Assembly: GCA_945903275.1 (NCBI GenBank)
Contig: CAMDNW010000003.1
Coordinates: forward strand, 62,001 to 126,000
Direction of reading: 5' to 3'
DNA length: 64,000 nt
Origin: Thermoflexus hugenholtzii JAD2
Lineage (GTDB): Bacteria > Chloroflexota > Dehalococcoidia > UBA2979
How positions within the stretch are numbered: the stretch's first letter is position 1; each line of letters begins with the position of its first letter. Below, piece after piece: positions 24,796 to 32,671 of the stretch. The translations under genes and the position numbers were made by a program. The notes beneath the pieces are model-generated. The model was not told where the DNA came from. It ran no database searches and was given only the letters and a program-made list of their open reading frames with translations.

Positions 24796-25977
24796 ATGAC
24801 CGCCGTACGCTGGCGCGTCGCGCTCTGGCTCGGCGCGGTAGGCGGCGTGTTCATGCTTGTCTACATCACGCGCAGCGCGCTGCTGCCGTTCGGCGTGGGT
24901 GTCGTGATCGCCTTTGCGCTCATGCCGGTCGTCGACCGCATCGCGGATCTCATCCCGTTACGGGATAAAATCCGCGATGCCACCCGCCGGGGCCTAGCGG
25001 TGATGACGATCTACGTGCTGGGCGGCGTGATGGTCTGGTACGGCTTCGCGCTGCTGGTGCCGGTGCTCGTGGAGCAAGTGAGTTCGTTCGTCTCAACGTT
25101 GCCGGAGCAACTCAGTGCGGCGCGCGACCTTGGCAACCGTTGGGTAGACGTGTACCACGAACGCGTGCCGCTCGAACTGCGTACACGCATCGAGGAGTAC
25201 GGCGCGAACGTCGGTGGGGCGATCGCGCAGGCCGCGAGTTCGTCGGCGAGTCAGGCCGTAAGCCTGGTCACGGGGACGCTATCAGTGCTGTTCGGCTACC
25301 TCGTGTTGCCGTTCTGGATGTTCTACGCGATGCGTGACCGCTACGCGTACGCGCGCAGCTTCAAGCAGGCAGTGCCACCGGCGCTGCGCGACGACGTGAT
25401 CCACGCGTACTGGATGACCGACCATATGGTCGGGCGGTACATCCGGGGCCAACTATTCCTTGGCCTCCTCGTGGGCATCGCAGTCGGTGGCGCGCTCGCG
25501 GTGCTTGGCGTGCCGCTGTCAGCGGGACTTGGAGTGTGGGCAGGGCTGACGGAACTGGTACCGATGATCGGGCCGGTGCTCGGTGCGATCCCAGCGCTAC
25601 TGTGGGTCGCCAGTACAGAACCACAGCTGCTGCTGCCGGTGGTGGCCGTCTACGTAGTGGTGCAGCAGATCGAGAACAATTTTCTGGTGCCTCGCATCCA
25701 GGGCGAGGCGACAGATATTCCCGCGGGCGCGGTCATCGTGCTACTGGTAGTGGGCGGTACGGCATTCGGGCTGATCGGGCTGATCGTAGCGCTTCCAGCC
25801 TCCGCCATCCTGCGAGAGTTGTTCTGGTACATCGACCACAGGTTGAACGGCGCAACACCCGCCGAGGCATTCGCGGAGTCACGGGCAGCACAGAGCCGGA
25901 ACGCCGAAGCCTCGATCTCGCCAAGCCTCATCGCGACGATACTCGCCCGGCTGCGCGGAGGCACTCCGGACTCCTAA
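24796..25977 (+). CDS. AI-2E family transporter (UPF0118)
   Basis: The 393-residue membrane protein has about eight helices. Recognisable parts are LLPFGVGVVIAFALMPVVDRI at the start, a long amphipathic middle (residues about 85-150), LSVLFGYLVLPFWMFYAMRD, and VWAGLTELVPMIGPVLGAIPAL with IQQIENNFLVPRIQG-like sequence (VVQQIENNFLVPRIQG). Members export small molecules or act as Na+/H+ antiporters. The ATG at 24796 is chosen; the longer frame crosses the non-coding strip. No neighbour indicates its substrate. Confidence 0.9.
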   Translation: MTAVRWRVALWLGAVGGVFMLVYITRSALLPFGVGVVIAFALMPVVDRIADLIPLRDKIRDATRRGLAVMTIYVLGGVMVWYGFALLVPVLVEQVSSFVSTLPEQLSAARDLGNRWVDVYHERVPLELRTRIEEYGANVGGAIAQAASSSASQAVSLVTGTLSVLFGYLVLPFWMFYAMRDRYAYARSFKQAVPPALRDDVIHAYWMTDHMVGRYIRGQLFLGLLVGIAVGGALAVLGVPLSAGLGVWAGLTELVPMIGPVLGAIPALLWVASTEPQLLLPVVAVYVVVQQIENNFLVPRIQGEATDIPAGAVIVLLVVGGTAFGLIGLIVALPASAILRELFWYIDHRLNGATPAEAFAESRAAQSRNAEASISPSLIATILARLRGGTPDS

Positions 25978-25993
25978 CCAGTCAAATGGTTAG
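25974..25993. terminator. Weak hairpin after the AI-2E gene
   Basis: CTAACCA and TGGTTAG pair across a 6-base loop and include the stop codon of the AI-2E gene. It is AT-rich with no T run, so termination is uncertain. Confidence 0.3.
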
Positions 25994-26066
25994 TAGGCCG
26001 CTTCATTCGTCCCGGTGAGCACTACTAGGCGGCCGGGGCTAAACGCGCCACCGGGAGAGAATCACC

Positions 26067-26610
26067 ATGCCCGCCGACCGCTTTGACGCCATCCCCGATA
26101 TCTATCCGGTGCTCTCCGCAGGCGATCTCCTGCTGCGCGAGGTCGAGTCGGGCGACGCCCCCGCCTGGTTCCGGCGCTTTTCCGACCCGCTGGGGGCGCT
26201 GCCGCAAGGTTCCGAGGTCGTGGAACGCCTAGATGAGGCTGCCGATGCAATCGCGAGCATCCGCGGGCTGTTCCACGACAAACGGATACTGCGCTGGGAG
26301 AAACAGCCGCCGCCGGCACGACTGGGTTCAACAACTTCTATGTACCTGACCGGCGTGCCGAGATTGGATATGGCCTCGACCGCGCATGGTGGGATCGCGG
26401 GATCATGACCGCTGCGACACAGACTGCTGTCGCATACGGCTTCGAGGCGCTCGGGCTGCATCGGATCGAAGCGCATGTCCGCACCGACAACCCCAGGTCG
26501 GCGCGTGTACTGGAGCACTGCGGCTTCGAACATGAAGGCGTGTGCGCGACTATCACTTCGATCAAGGCGCGTGGGCGGACTACTGGCTGTATGGGCTAGT
26601 CCGGCGCTAA
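26067..26610 (+). pseudogene. GNAT acetyltransferase with two frameshifts (RimJ/RimL type)
   Basis: Three frames join to one RimJ-like acetyltransferase. The first (from ATG 26067) gives PVLSAGDLLLREVESGDAPAWF through LFHDKRILRW. The second, +2, reads TGFNNFYVPDRRAEIGYGLDRAWWDRGIM and HRIEAHVRTDNPRSARVLEHCGFEHEG, which is the acetyl-CoA-binding and C-terminal core. The last reads RDYHFDQGAWADYWLYGLVRR and stops at 26610. Shifts therefore occur near 26300 and near 26540. Apart from them the protein is well conserved, so the lesions are recent or are assembly errors. Confidence 0.8.
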
Positions 26611-27440
26611 AGCGCGATGCCGGTCGCAAAAAGCAGGCCGCGCGCCAGAATCTCGCCGGCCAGCACTGCCCCAGTGGCGATATAGAGCAGACCCGTGGCT
26701 GACATCATGCCCCGGATGCTCGAGGCCTTGTAGGCGAGCCACGCGAGCACCAGCGGAAACGCGAGGCCGACGCCTGCGCGGAGCCAGAGAGCGGGATTGG
26801 CGACAAGCGAGACGCCCATCGAGACATCGCTCAGCGGCGCCTCACGCACCGGAGCGACCAGGCCGACGACCAGCAACACGCATTGCACCGCCAGCACCAC
26901 CGCGAGGAACAATGACATCTGCTCCAGAGGTTCCTTCGGCAAGCCTGAGTTCGTGAGGTACCAGTGCCCCCACGACATCGCCATCAGCGAGCCGCCGAGT
27001 GCGAACGCGCCGGCAAGCATGCTCACCAACACACCGATGTACGACCAGGCCGGCGGCGAAACGACGGCGGCCAGCAGCGCCACAGCAACGAGACCCACGA
27101 GCGAACCGGCAACACCGAGGCCGACCGAAGCGCCTCGATGGCCCGCAAACGCTGCAAAGCCGTGCGCAACGGAGACAGCTAGGAACGCGATGAGCACGAT
27201 GCGGAACGGCGTGAAAGATCCGCTGTTCAAGGTGTAGCCATCGACCTCGACGCCAGGCTGGAGGCTACGGGCGAGGAAAAACGCGAGCAACAGGGTAGGG
27301 CCGACGACCAGCGCACCCATCTGCACGTAACCTCGTGTCACCATGCTGCGGGCATCGAATACGGTGACCACGACGAGTGAGCCGAAGGCAAGTTCGGCGA
27401 GCAGGATCAGCGTGGTGTACGGCAGCGCGGCAGCACTCAT
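26607..27440 (-). CDS. Polytopic membrane protein of unknown function
   Basis: The 277-residue protein is almost entirely hydrophobic, with about eight predicted helices in a regular layout. Polar landmarks are a YLTNSGLPKEPLEQ loop and a SWGHWYLTN turn with His and Trp that could bind a cofactor. The size and the helix count resemble DmsC/NrfD-like quinone-linked subunits, but I see no firm signature. No partner dehydrogenase is adjacent. Function unknown. Confidence 0.65.
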   Translation of the reverse strand: MSAAALPYTTLILLAELAFGSLVVVTVFDARSMVTRGYVQMGALVVGPTLLLAFFLARSLQPGVEVDGYTLNSGSFTPFRIVLIAFLAVSVAHGFAAFAGHRGASVGLGVAGSLVGLVAVALLAAVVSPPAWSYIGVLVSMLAGAFALGGSLMAMSWGHWYLTNSGLPKEPLEQMSLFLAVVLAVQCVLLVVGLVAPVREAPLSDVSMGVSLVANPALWLRAGVGLAFPLVLAWLAYKASSIRGMMSATGLLYIATGAVLAGEILARGLLFATGIAL

Positions 27441-27506
27441 GCAGCGAGCGTATGGGCGGGTTGTGTGGGGAGCAACGCAGCGTGACGAAAACGGGCTGGT
27501 TGTACC

Positions 27507-27788
27507 TCAGCGACAGCGCAGGAACAGGCCAGTGTCCCGCGGAAGCACACCGTTGGGGAACTCATCTAAGAATGCCTGATTCGCGGAAGGCATCGCCCCG
27601 AACTCATAGTGCACCATGGCGTCCGATGATACGGCGGGGACATCAAGCGCCTCAAGGGCGTGCGCGATCGGGCACAGCGGTTCGACTCGCTCCGGCACGG
27701 GCGCGTCACCACCGTCGCCGGGAGAGACGCTGAGCACCACCGCCAGCAAAAATTGCGCTGCGGCAACCAGGACACCGGAGAAGATCAT
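27507..27788 (-). CDS. Possible small secreted protein
   Basis: The 93-residue frame starts with a hydrophobic stretch (FSGVLVAAAQFLLAVVLSVS) and continues with a polar part bearing two Cys (EPLCPIAHALEAL and the C-terminal FLRC). This could be an exported or anchored peptide, with the cysteines in a disulfide. I do not recognise a family. The ORF has no close neighbour on its strand and could be spurious. Confidence 0.4.
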   Translation of the reverse strand: MIFSGVLVAAAQFLLAVVLSVSPGDGGDAPVPERVEPLCPIAHALEALDVPAVSSDAMVHYEFGAMPSANQAFLDEFPNGVLPRDTGLFLRCR

Positions 27789-27930
27789 CCACCGTCATTT
27801 TGAATGGCGGGTGCGCCAATGATGCGCGGAACATAAGACGCCAGTAACAGGGCCGCAACATTCCCGCTCCCTGAAACTAGCGGAGCCCCGTTGACAGACT
27901 TGCCCGGGGGGGATGAGGATCGCCGCAACC

Positions 27931-28470
27931 ATGACCACGCTTCGCGACAATCCGACGAATCCCCGCTGGCTCCGCAAGGCGCTGCGCGAGATTCCGCGTG
28001 AGATCGGCCGCATCGTGGAGGGCTTCGACGACCGGATGCTGCACTGGCGGAGCGCGCCGGGGGAATGGTCGGCACTCGAGGTGCTGGGCTGGATCGCCGA
28101 GGCCGAGCGCGAGGATCTGCTCGCGGTTGAGGCGATGATCCGGTACGACGGCGCGGCAATCTGGGAGCAGCGCGCACACCTCGCTTCGCTGGAGCGGGAC
28201 TTCAATCAGGAGTCCGGCTGGCGGCTGCTCGACGACTTCCTCTCGACCCGTGAGCAACTGCAATGGATGCTGGAATACGTGGACGACCAGTGGCAGCACC
28301 GGGGCGAGCATCCCTACCGTGGCGCGATCACGCTCGCGAAGTATCTGCGTGAAATGAGCGACCGCGACCTTGAAGCCACGATCATGCTGCGACGGCTGGC
28401 CGATGGCGCAGATGCCGACTTCGAGCCGGTGCTCCGGGAGCGGACAACGGTAGTCCCGATTGCCCCGTAA
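27931..28470 (+). CDS. DinB-superfamily protein
   Basis: The 179-residue protein is a four-helix metalloprotein of the DinB/YfiT class. It has WRSAPGEWSALEVLGWIAEAEREDL with the first helix pair, and GAITLAKYLREMSDRDLEATIMLRRL. Usually three His bind the metal; here Glu and Asp occupy some of these places, so metal use is uncertain. Members act as thiol-dependent or detoxifying transferases. An alternative start six codons upstream (27913) is possible. Confidence 0.68.
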   Translation: MTTLRDNPTNPRWLRKALREIPREIGRIVEGFDDRMLHWRSAPGEWSALEVLGWIAEAEREDLLAVEAMIRYDGAAIWEQRAHLASLERDFNQESGWRLLDDFLSTREQLQWMLEYVDDQWQHRGEHPYRGAITLAKYLREMSDRDLEATIMLRRLADGADADFEPVLRERTTVVPIAP

Positions 28471-28476
28471 ACATCG

Positions 28477-30282
28477 CTAGAACGTCGGCGCGGAGAGCGC
28501 GACGGTAATCGCACCTTCGAGTTCATCGGGGTGCTCGACAGGCTCGGAGCAGACCGTGCCGACGCAGACGTAGGCGACGCCCTCGCGATCCGGCGGCAAC
28601 ATCAGTTGATAGACGAGCGCATCGTCACGTCCGGGCACGAGTAACTGTACGGTACGGCTGGGAAGTGGCAGTTGCAGCGCGTGCTCATGCAGCGCACGCG
28701 CGCGGCGCTCTGCGTCGCTGCCTGCGAGGCCGCCCATGACCTGTACCTCGGCCTCGGGCGAGAGATAACGCTCCACAACAAGCGCATAACGCGCCGCCTG
28801 CAAGCCATGCCCTTGATAGGACTCCGCGAAGTCAGCGAGGGTCTCCTCAGCCGTGCGGAGGTAACGCTCATCGTGACTGAGGCGTCCGAGGCGCAAGAAC
28901 GCCTCAGCCAGATCAGCGTTGTCCTGGATTGGCTTGGAGCGGACGGAGAGCATGCCGGTGGAGTCGTGCCCATCGGCGACATCCCAGAAACCGCGGCCAG
29001 AGTCACGCCAGTTCGCCTCGACGATGCGGGCGAGTTGCTGGGCGTAGTCGAGGTAGTGCGACTCGCCGGTCACTTCGTGCGCGTCGAGCAGCGCCTGAAG
29101 CGTCGCGGATTGATCGCCAAGCATGTTCAGGATGTGCGGTTGGCCGTCCCAGTAGCGGTACATCCCAGCCTCGCCCGCGCGCATGCGCGACCACAGGAAA
29201 TCCACCGCGCGACGGCCACGCTCGATCCATTCGCGCCGCTCAAATGTGACGCCACAGGCGAAATAGCCACGCGCCAACCCAGCCGTCCACGAGGTGTACA
29301 CACGGGGATCGACATACGGTGCATCGAGTTGCACGCGGCCCGCCTCATCCAAAGCGAAGTAGTGCTCATCGGCGTCTTGCGAGCCTCGGAAGCCGCCGTC
29401 ACGGTCGGAGACCGTGCGTTCGAGGTAGGCGATGGTCGGCTCGACGATCGCCTCGGCGACAGTGCGTTCCTGCTCGGAGACGCTGCCAAGCCTCGCGATC
29501 ACCTGAAGTAACGCGCCGTGATCCTCGGACATCTTCTCGAAGTGCGGGACGGACCAGTCGCGCGTGGTGGAGTAGCGGTAGAAACCACCCTCGACGTGGT
29601 CGTACATGCCACCGCCGGCCATCTGCTGGAGCGTGAAACGGACACGGTCGAGCGACTGCTCATCGCTGTTGCGGAGGTAATCGTGCAGGAAGAGGCGAAG
29701 GGCGTCCGGCTGCGGGAACTTAGGTTCGTTGCCGAAGCCCCCGTGCTCCGTGTCGTATGCCGCGCTTAGTTCGGTACGGAGGTGCGTGTAAATCTCGGAC
29801 GTAAGCGCACCAATAGGGTGTGCGTTCGCGTCATGCTCGGCGCGGCGCTGTTTGTAGTCCTCGATCTTCGCCTGCAACTCGTCTCGCTGGACGATCCATG
29901 CCTCATTGACGCGCTGGAGCAGATCCACCATGCGGTCGGGCGGGATGTAGGTGAGCCCGACGAGGATTTCGCCGTTGGGGTCGAGGAACGCGGTAGTCGG
30001 CCAGCCGCCCATGTTGTAGCGCAGGTTCACGTCCGGCCTCGTGTCGTTGTCGACACGCACCGGAACGAAGTGAGAGGTGACAAGGTCGATGACTCGCTGG
30101 TCGGAGTAGGTCGTCTCGTCCATGACGTGACACCAGTGGCACCAGACGGCGGAGAGGCCAAGCAGCACCGGCTTGTCTTCAGCGCGCGCGCGCTCAAAGA
30201 TTTCGGGGCCCCATTCCATCCACGGAATCTCGTGCGCGCGGTTGGCGCGCGGCGAGAAGTGATGTGGACTGTGCGTCGTCAT
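28477..30282 (-). CDS. Thioredoxin-domain protein YyaL (DUF255)
   Basis: The 601-residue protein begins with the DUF255 thioredoxin-like domain: IPWMEWGPEIFERARAEDKPVLL and SAVWCHWCHVMDETTYSD with the CHWC motif, then VDNDTRPDVN and GGWPTTAFLDPNG. The rest is an (alpha/alpha)6 glycosidase-like barrel with FPQPDALRLFLHDY, GGMYDHVEGGFYRYSTTRDWSVPHFEKM and a DEHYFALDEAGR stretch. The human counterpart is spermatogenesis-associated protein 20. The substrate is unknown; the family is widespread in aerobes. It is shorter than most members (about 680 residues), owing to a compact C-terminus. Confidence 0.93.
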   Translation of the reverse strand: MTTHSPHHFSPRANRAHEIPWMEWGPEIFERARAEDKPVLLGLSAVWCHWCHVMDETTYSDQRVIDLVTSHFVPVRVDNDTRPDVNLRYNMGGWPTTAFLDPNGEILVGLTYIPPDRMVDLLQRVNEAWIVQRDELQAKIEDYKQRRAEHDANAHPIGALTSEIYTHLRTELSAAYDTEHGGFGNEPKFPQPDALRLFLHDYLRNSDEQSLDRVRFTLQQMAGGGMYDHVEGGFYRYSTTRDWSVPHFEKMSEDHGALLQVIARLGSVSEQERTVAEAIVEPTIAYLERTVSDRDGGFRGSQDADEHYFALDEAGRVQLDAPYVDPRVYTSWTAGLARGYFACGVTFERREWIERGRRAVDFLWSRMRAGEAGMYRYWDGQPHILNMLGDQSATLQALLDAHEVTGESHYLDYAQQLARIVEANWRDSGRGFWDVADGHDSTGMLSVRSKPIQDNADLAEAFLRLGRLSHDERYLRTAEETLADFAESYQGHGLQAARYALVVERYLSPEAEVQVMGGLAGSDAERRARALHEHALQLPLPSRTVQLLVPGRDDALVYQLMLPPDREGVAYVCVGTVCSEPVEHPDELEGAITVALSAPTF

Positions 30283-30331
30283 GCCTTCCTCGATCCCTTC
30301 GAATCGAGGGTACCATGGAGATACGTAGCGG

Positions 30332-30871
30332 TTAAAAGTCGAGGCTCTGCCGGCCGAGCAGCGTGCGGGCGAGGTTGATCTGCCCGAGGTGGACGTAGCC
30401 GTGAGTCAGAATCGTCGTACCGAGTGCAAGCAGGCGGGTCAGTTCCCCGTGGGGCTGGATACGGGTTATCTCGGCGAGAAAGTCGTCGGTCATCGCCTCG
30501 ATACGCGGGCAGATGGCGTCGGCGACATCACGGCCGTACCGCCCCAGAAGCACCGCCGAGGGGAACCGCAGCGCGTGCGCCTCGGCGGGATCCATGCCGG
30601 TTCCCTGCGAGTTACGCGGTAGGCCCCAGGCAGCATCGAGGCCCTGCGCGAGCCAGACCGGCTGTTCTCGGTAGAAAGCGAAGTGGACAATGTTGTCCGC
30701 GGTGCGGAAGACATGCCAGGCGTCGAAGCCAACAGAGTTGGCGTTGTCGTGCGCGCGGAAGTGCAGTTGCGCGTCATCGAGGTCTTCGATGGCCGCGGCG
30801 ATGCCCTTCGTGCCCGCAAGCAACTCGCGAACGTAGTAGGCGGCGAACTGTTGCGTGGTTTCGCTGGTCAC
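30332..30871 (-). CDS. DinB-superfamily protein
   Basis: The 179-residue protein is DinB-like: QFAAYYVRELLAGTKGIAAAIEDLDDAQL with FDAWHVFRTADNIVHFAFYRE and, near the end, GTTILTHGYVHLGQINLARTLLG. The His residues in AWHVFR, THGYVH and the early helix fit the three-histidine metal site of the family. The GTG at 30871 overlaps the TGA of the PspC gene, so the two are probably co-translated. Function unknown. Confidence 0.78.
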   Translation of the reverse strand: MTSETTQQFAAYYVRELLAGTKGIAAAIEDLDDAQLHFRAHDNANSVGFDAWHVFRTADNIVHFAFYREQPVWLAQGLDAAWGLPRNSQGTGMDPAEAHALRFPSAVLLGRYGRDVADAICPRIEAMTDDFLAEITRIQPHGELTRLLALGTTILTHGYVHLGQINLARTLLGRQSLDF

Positions 30872-31284
30872 AAGGCCTGCTGCCAAACACGGCGGCGCGT
30901 CAGCAGGAAGATGCCACCAGCGATCAGCAGCGCAGGGACGACGAGGTGCGGAACACCCCAGCCGAACCACTGCAGCCAGGCGAAGCCACGCATCAGCATC
31001 AACAGCCCGAAGGCAACCAGGGCACCGCCGAGCAGCAGTGCACTATCGCCGATGCGGCGAACAGTTGCCACGGAAGCCGCACCGGCATCGGGCTTCGGCA
31101 TGATCACCATCAGCGCGATGTAGGCGACTACCGCGGGCGGCAACATGCCGAGGATGACGACAACCACCCATGCGCCACGAACGATGGTGGGATCAACATC
31201 CAAATACTCGGCGAGGCCGGAGCAGACGCCAGCCACCATGCGGTCGTTGCTAGGGGTCAGACGAGCGCGCTGCGGTGATTCCAT
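30868..31284 (-). CDS. PspC-domain membrane protein
   Basis: The 138-residue protein has an N-terminal PspC domain: RLTPSNDRMVAGVCSGLAEYLDVDPTIVRGAWVVVVILGMLPPAVVAYIALMVIMPK. A second membrane stretch (about 80-118) follows. PspC proteins sense envelope stress; in Gram-positives they are often stand-alone like this one, without PspA or PspF. It is the first gene of a two-gene unit with the DinB protein. Confidence 0.88.
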   Translation of the reverse strand: MESPQRARLTPSNDRMVAGVCSGLAEYLDVDPTIVRGAWVVVVILGMLPPAVVAYIALMVIMPKPDAGAASVATVRRIGDSALLLGGALVAFGLLMLMRGFAWLQWFGWGVPHLVVPALLIAGGIFLLTRRRVWQQAL

Positions 31285-31311
31285 GTGCTCATCATCCGTC
31301 CGCCGGGGTAA

Positions 31312-31767
31312 TTAAGCCACGCCCGCCTCGGCCCGCAGGAGTTGATCAATCTGGTTGTAGTCAGCATCCGAGATCTTATGTAGGTTGCCACGAAACGCCA
31401 TGCCGAGTTTCTTGGGGCCGAGCGCGCGGGTCTTGTCGAGGAGGTCAGTGATCTCACGCACCTCGACATAGCGGCCTTGCGGCGGGACGACAACCGGCTT
31501 GGTCTTCACGCGGAACGGATAACTCTCAGCCTCACCGGCGGCCTCAGAGCGCAGGCCAATGTCGGTGCTGTCCTCGAACATCGCCGAGGTCACCTCAACG
31601 ATGCCACCGAACTGCACATCGCCGGTGAGGTAATACACGATGCGGTCGCCGGGCTGCATCTCGCCCGATTGCTTGCGGCGCGACGACTTGAACGCACAGA
31701 GGTTGAACTTGCGCTTGCGCAGCAGTTCAAAGTTCTCTGGCGAGCCAACGACGATCCATGCCTGCAT
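31312..31767 (-). CDS. EVE-domain protein
   Basis: The 151-residue protein is a single EVE domain, related to PUA and YTH folds that recognise modified nucleotides in DNA or RNA. Supporting stretches are MQAWIVVGSPENFELL at the start, EMQPGDRIVYYLTGDVQFGGIVEVTS in the middle and YPFRVKTKPVVVPPQGRYVEVREI. It stands as a single gene. Modified-base recognition is inferred from the family. Confidence 0.82.
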   Translation of the reverse strand: MQAWIVVGSPENFELLRKRKFNLCAFKSSRRKQSGEMQPGDRIVYYLTGDVQFGGIVEVTSAMFEDSTDIGLRSEAAGEAESYPFRVKTKPVVVPPQGRYVEVREITDLLDKTRALGPKKLGMAFRGNLHKISDADYNQIDQLLRAEAGVA

Positions 31768-31821
31768 CTCTCACCTCCGTATAACCACCGCGAGGATACC
31801 GCGCCCTCACGGCCCGAGGCG

Positions 31822-32667
31822 CTACGCCACGGGAAGCCGGGTGATTGGGCGGCATTGCAGCAGATACAGGTCACCGCCCGCCAACGCACACTCAATATCG
31901 ACCGGGTAGCCCATCGCCGCTTCCAGCGAAGCAGCGAGCCGAGCGATCTCGGCGGTCTCAGCATCCGTCAGAGCGCAACGGGCGCGCATGGCCTCGGGGA
32001 CTGCAACCTCCTGCGTGCCGGTATCGGTCATGACAGTCATGACCTCTTTCGCACCGGTGTCACAGGTAACAATCGAACCGTCGGACTTGCGGACGATATA
32101 CGTATCAGGCGTCACGTAGCCGGAGACGATGCTCTCACCGAGGCCCCAGTTCGCGCTGATCACGACCTCATCACGTGCGCCGGTAATCGGGTTCGCACTG
32201 AAGGCCACGGCGGCGGCATCCGCCGGGACAAGCACCTGCACGAGCACAGCGATCTCGATGCTGTCCGTAGCCACGCCCTGCGCCTTGCGGTATCGCAGCG
32301 CAGCATCTGTCCCGGCCGAGACGCGGCAACACTGCACGGCATCAAGGATAGCCTCGATGCCCGTAACATTGAGTAGCGTCAAGTGCTGCCCGGCGAACGA
32401 GGCCGACGCGCCATCCTCGTCGAGCGCCGAGGAGCGCACGGCTACACGCAGGTCAGTGCTGCCAGCCTGTGCCGCAAGGGTGGCGTACGCGCTGCGAATC
32501 GACTCGATCACATCTGACGCGAGCATCGCGTCGGTCGCTCGCAGGCCCGAGACCGCGAATCCGGGCGGGACGCGGAACGCCGAGGCGAGCCGGCTGAGGT
32601 TCGCGGCCTTGCCGCCGACCAGCGCAGGATCGTGACAGGCTGTATCGCCCAGCCAGTGAATCGGCAC
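31822..32667 (-). CDS. PEP-synthase-like ATP-grasp domain as a separate protein
   Basis: The 281-residue protein is the ATP-binding half of a PEP synthase or rifampin phosphotransferase. It has VGGKAANLSRLASAFRVPPGFAV, RVAVRSSALDEDGASASFAGQHLTLLNV, the ATP-site QVLVPADAAAVAFSANPITG and ANWGLGESIVSGYVTPDTYIV, and the closing VDIECALAGGDLYLLQCRPITRLP. Nothing follows, so the phosphoryl-carrying His domain is missing here and lies in the upstream gene, four bases away. Together they cover the usual single-chain enzyme. Confidence 0.88.
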   Translation of the reverse strand: MPIHWLGDTACHDPALVGGKAANLSRLASAFRVPPGFAVSGLRATDAMLASDVIESIRSAYATLAAQAGSTDLRVAVRSSALDEDGASASFAGQHLTLLNVTGIEAILDAVQCCRVSAGTDAALRYRKAQGVATDSIEIAVLVQVLVPADAAAVAFSANPITGARDEVVISANWGLGESIVSGYVTPDTYIVRKSDGSIVTCDTGAKEVMTVMTDTGTQEVAVPEAMRARCALTDAETAEIARLAASLEAAMGYPVDIECALAGGDLYLLQCRPITRLPVA

Positions 32668-32671
32668 CTAC

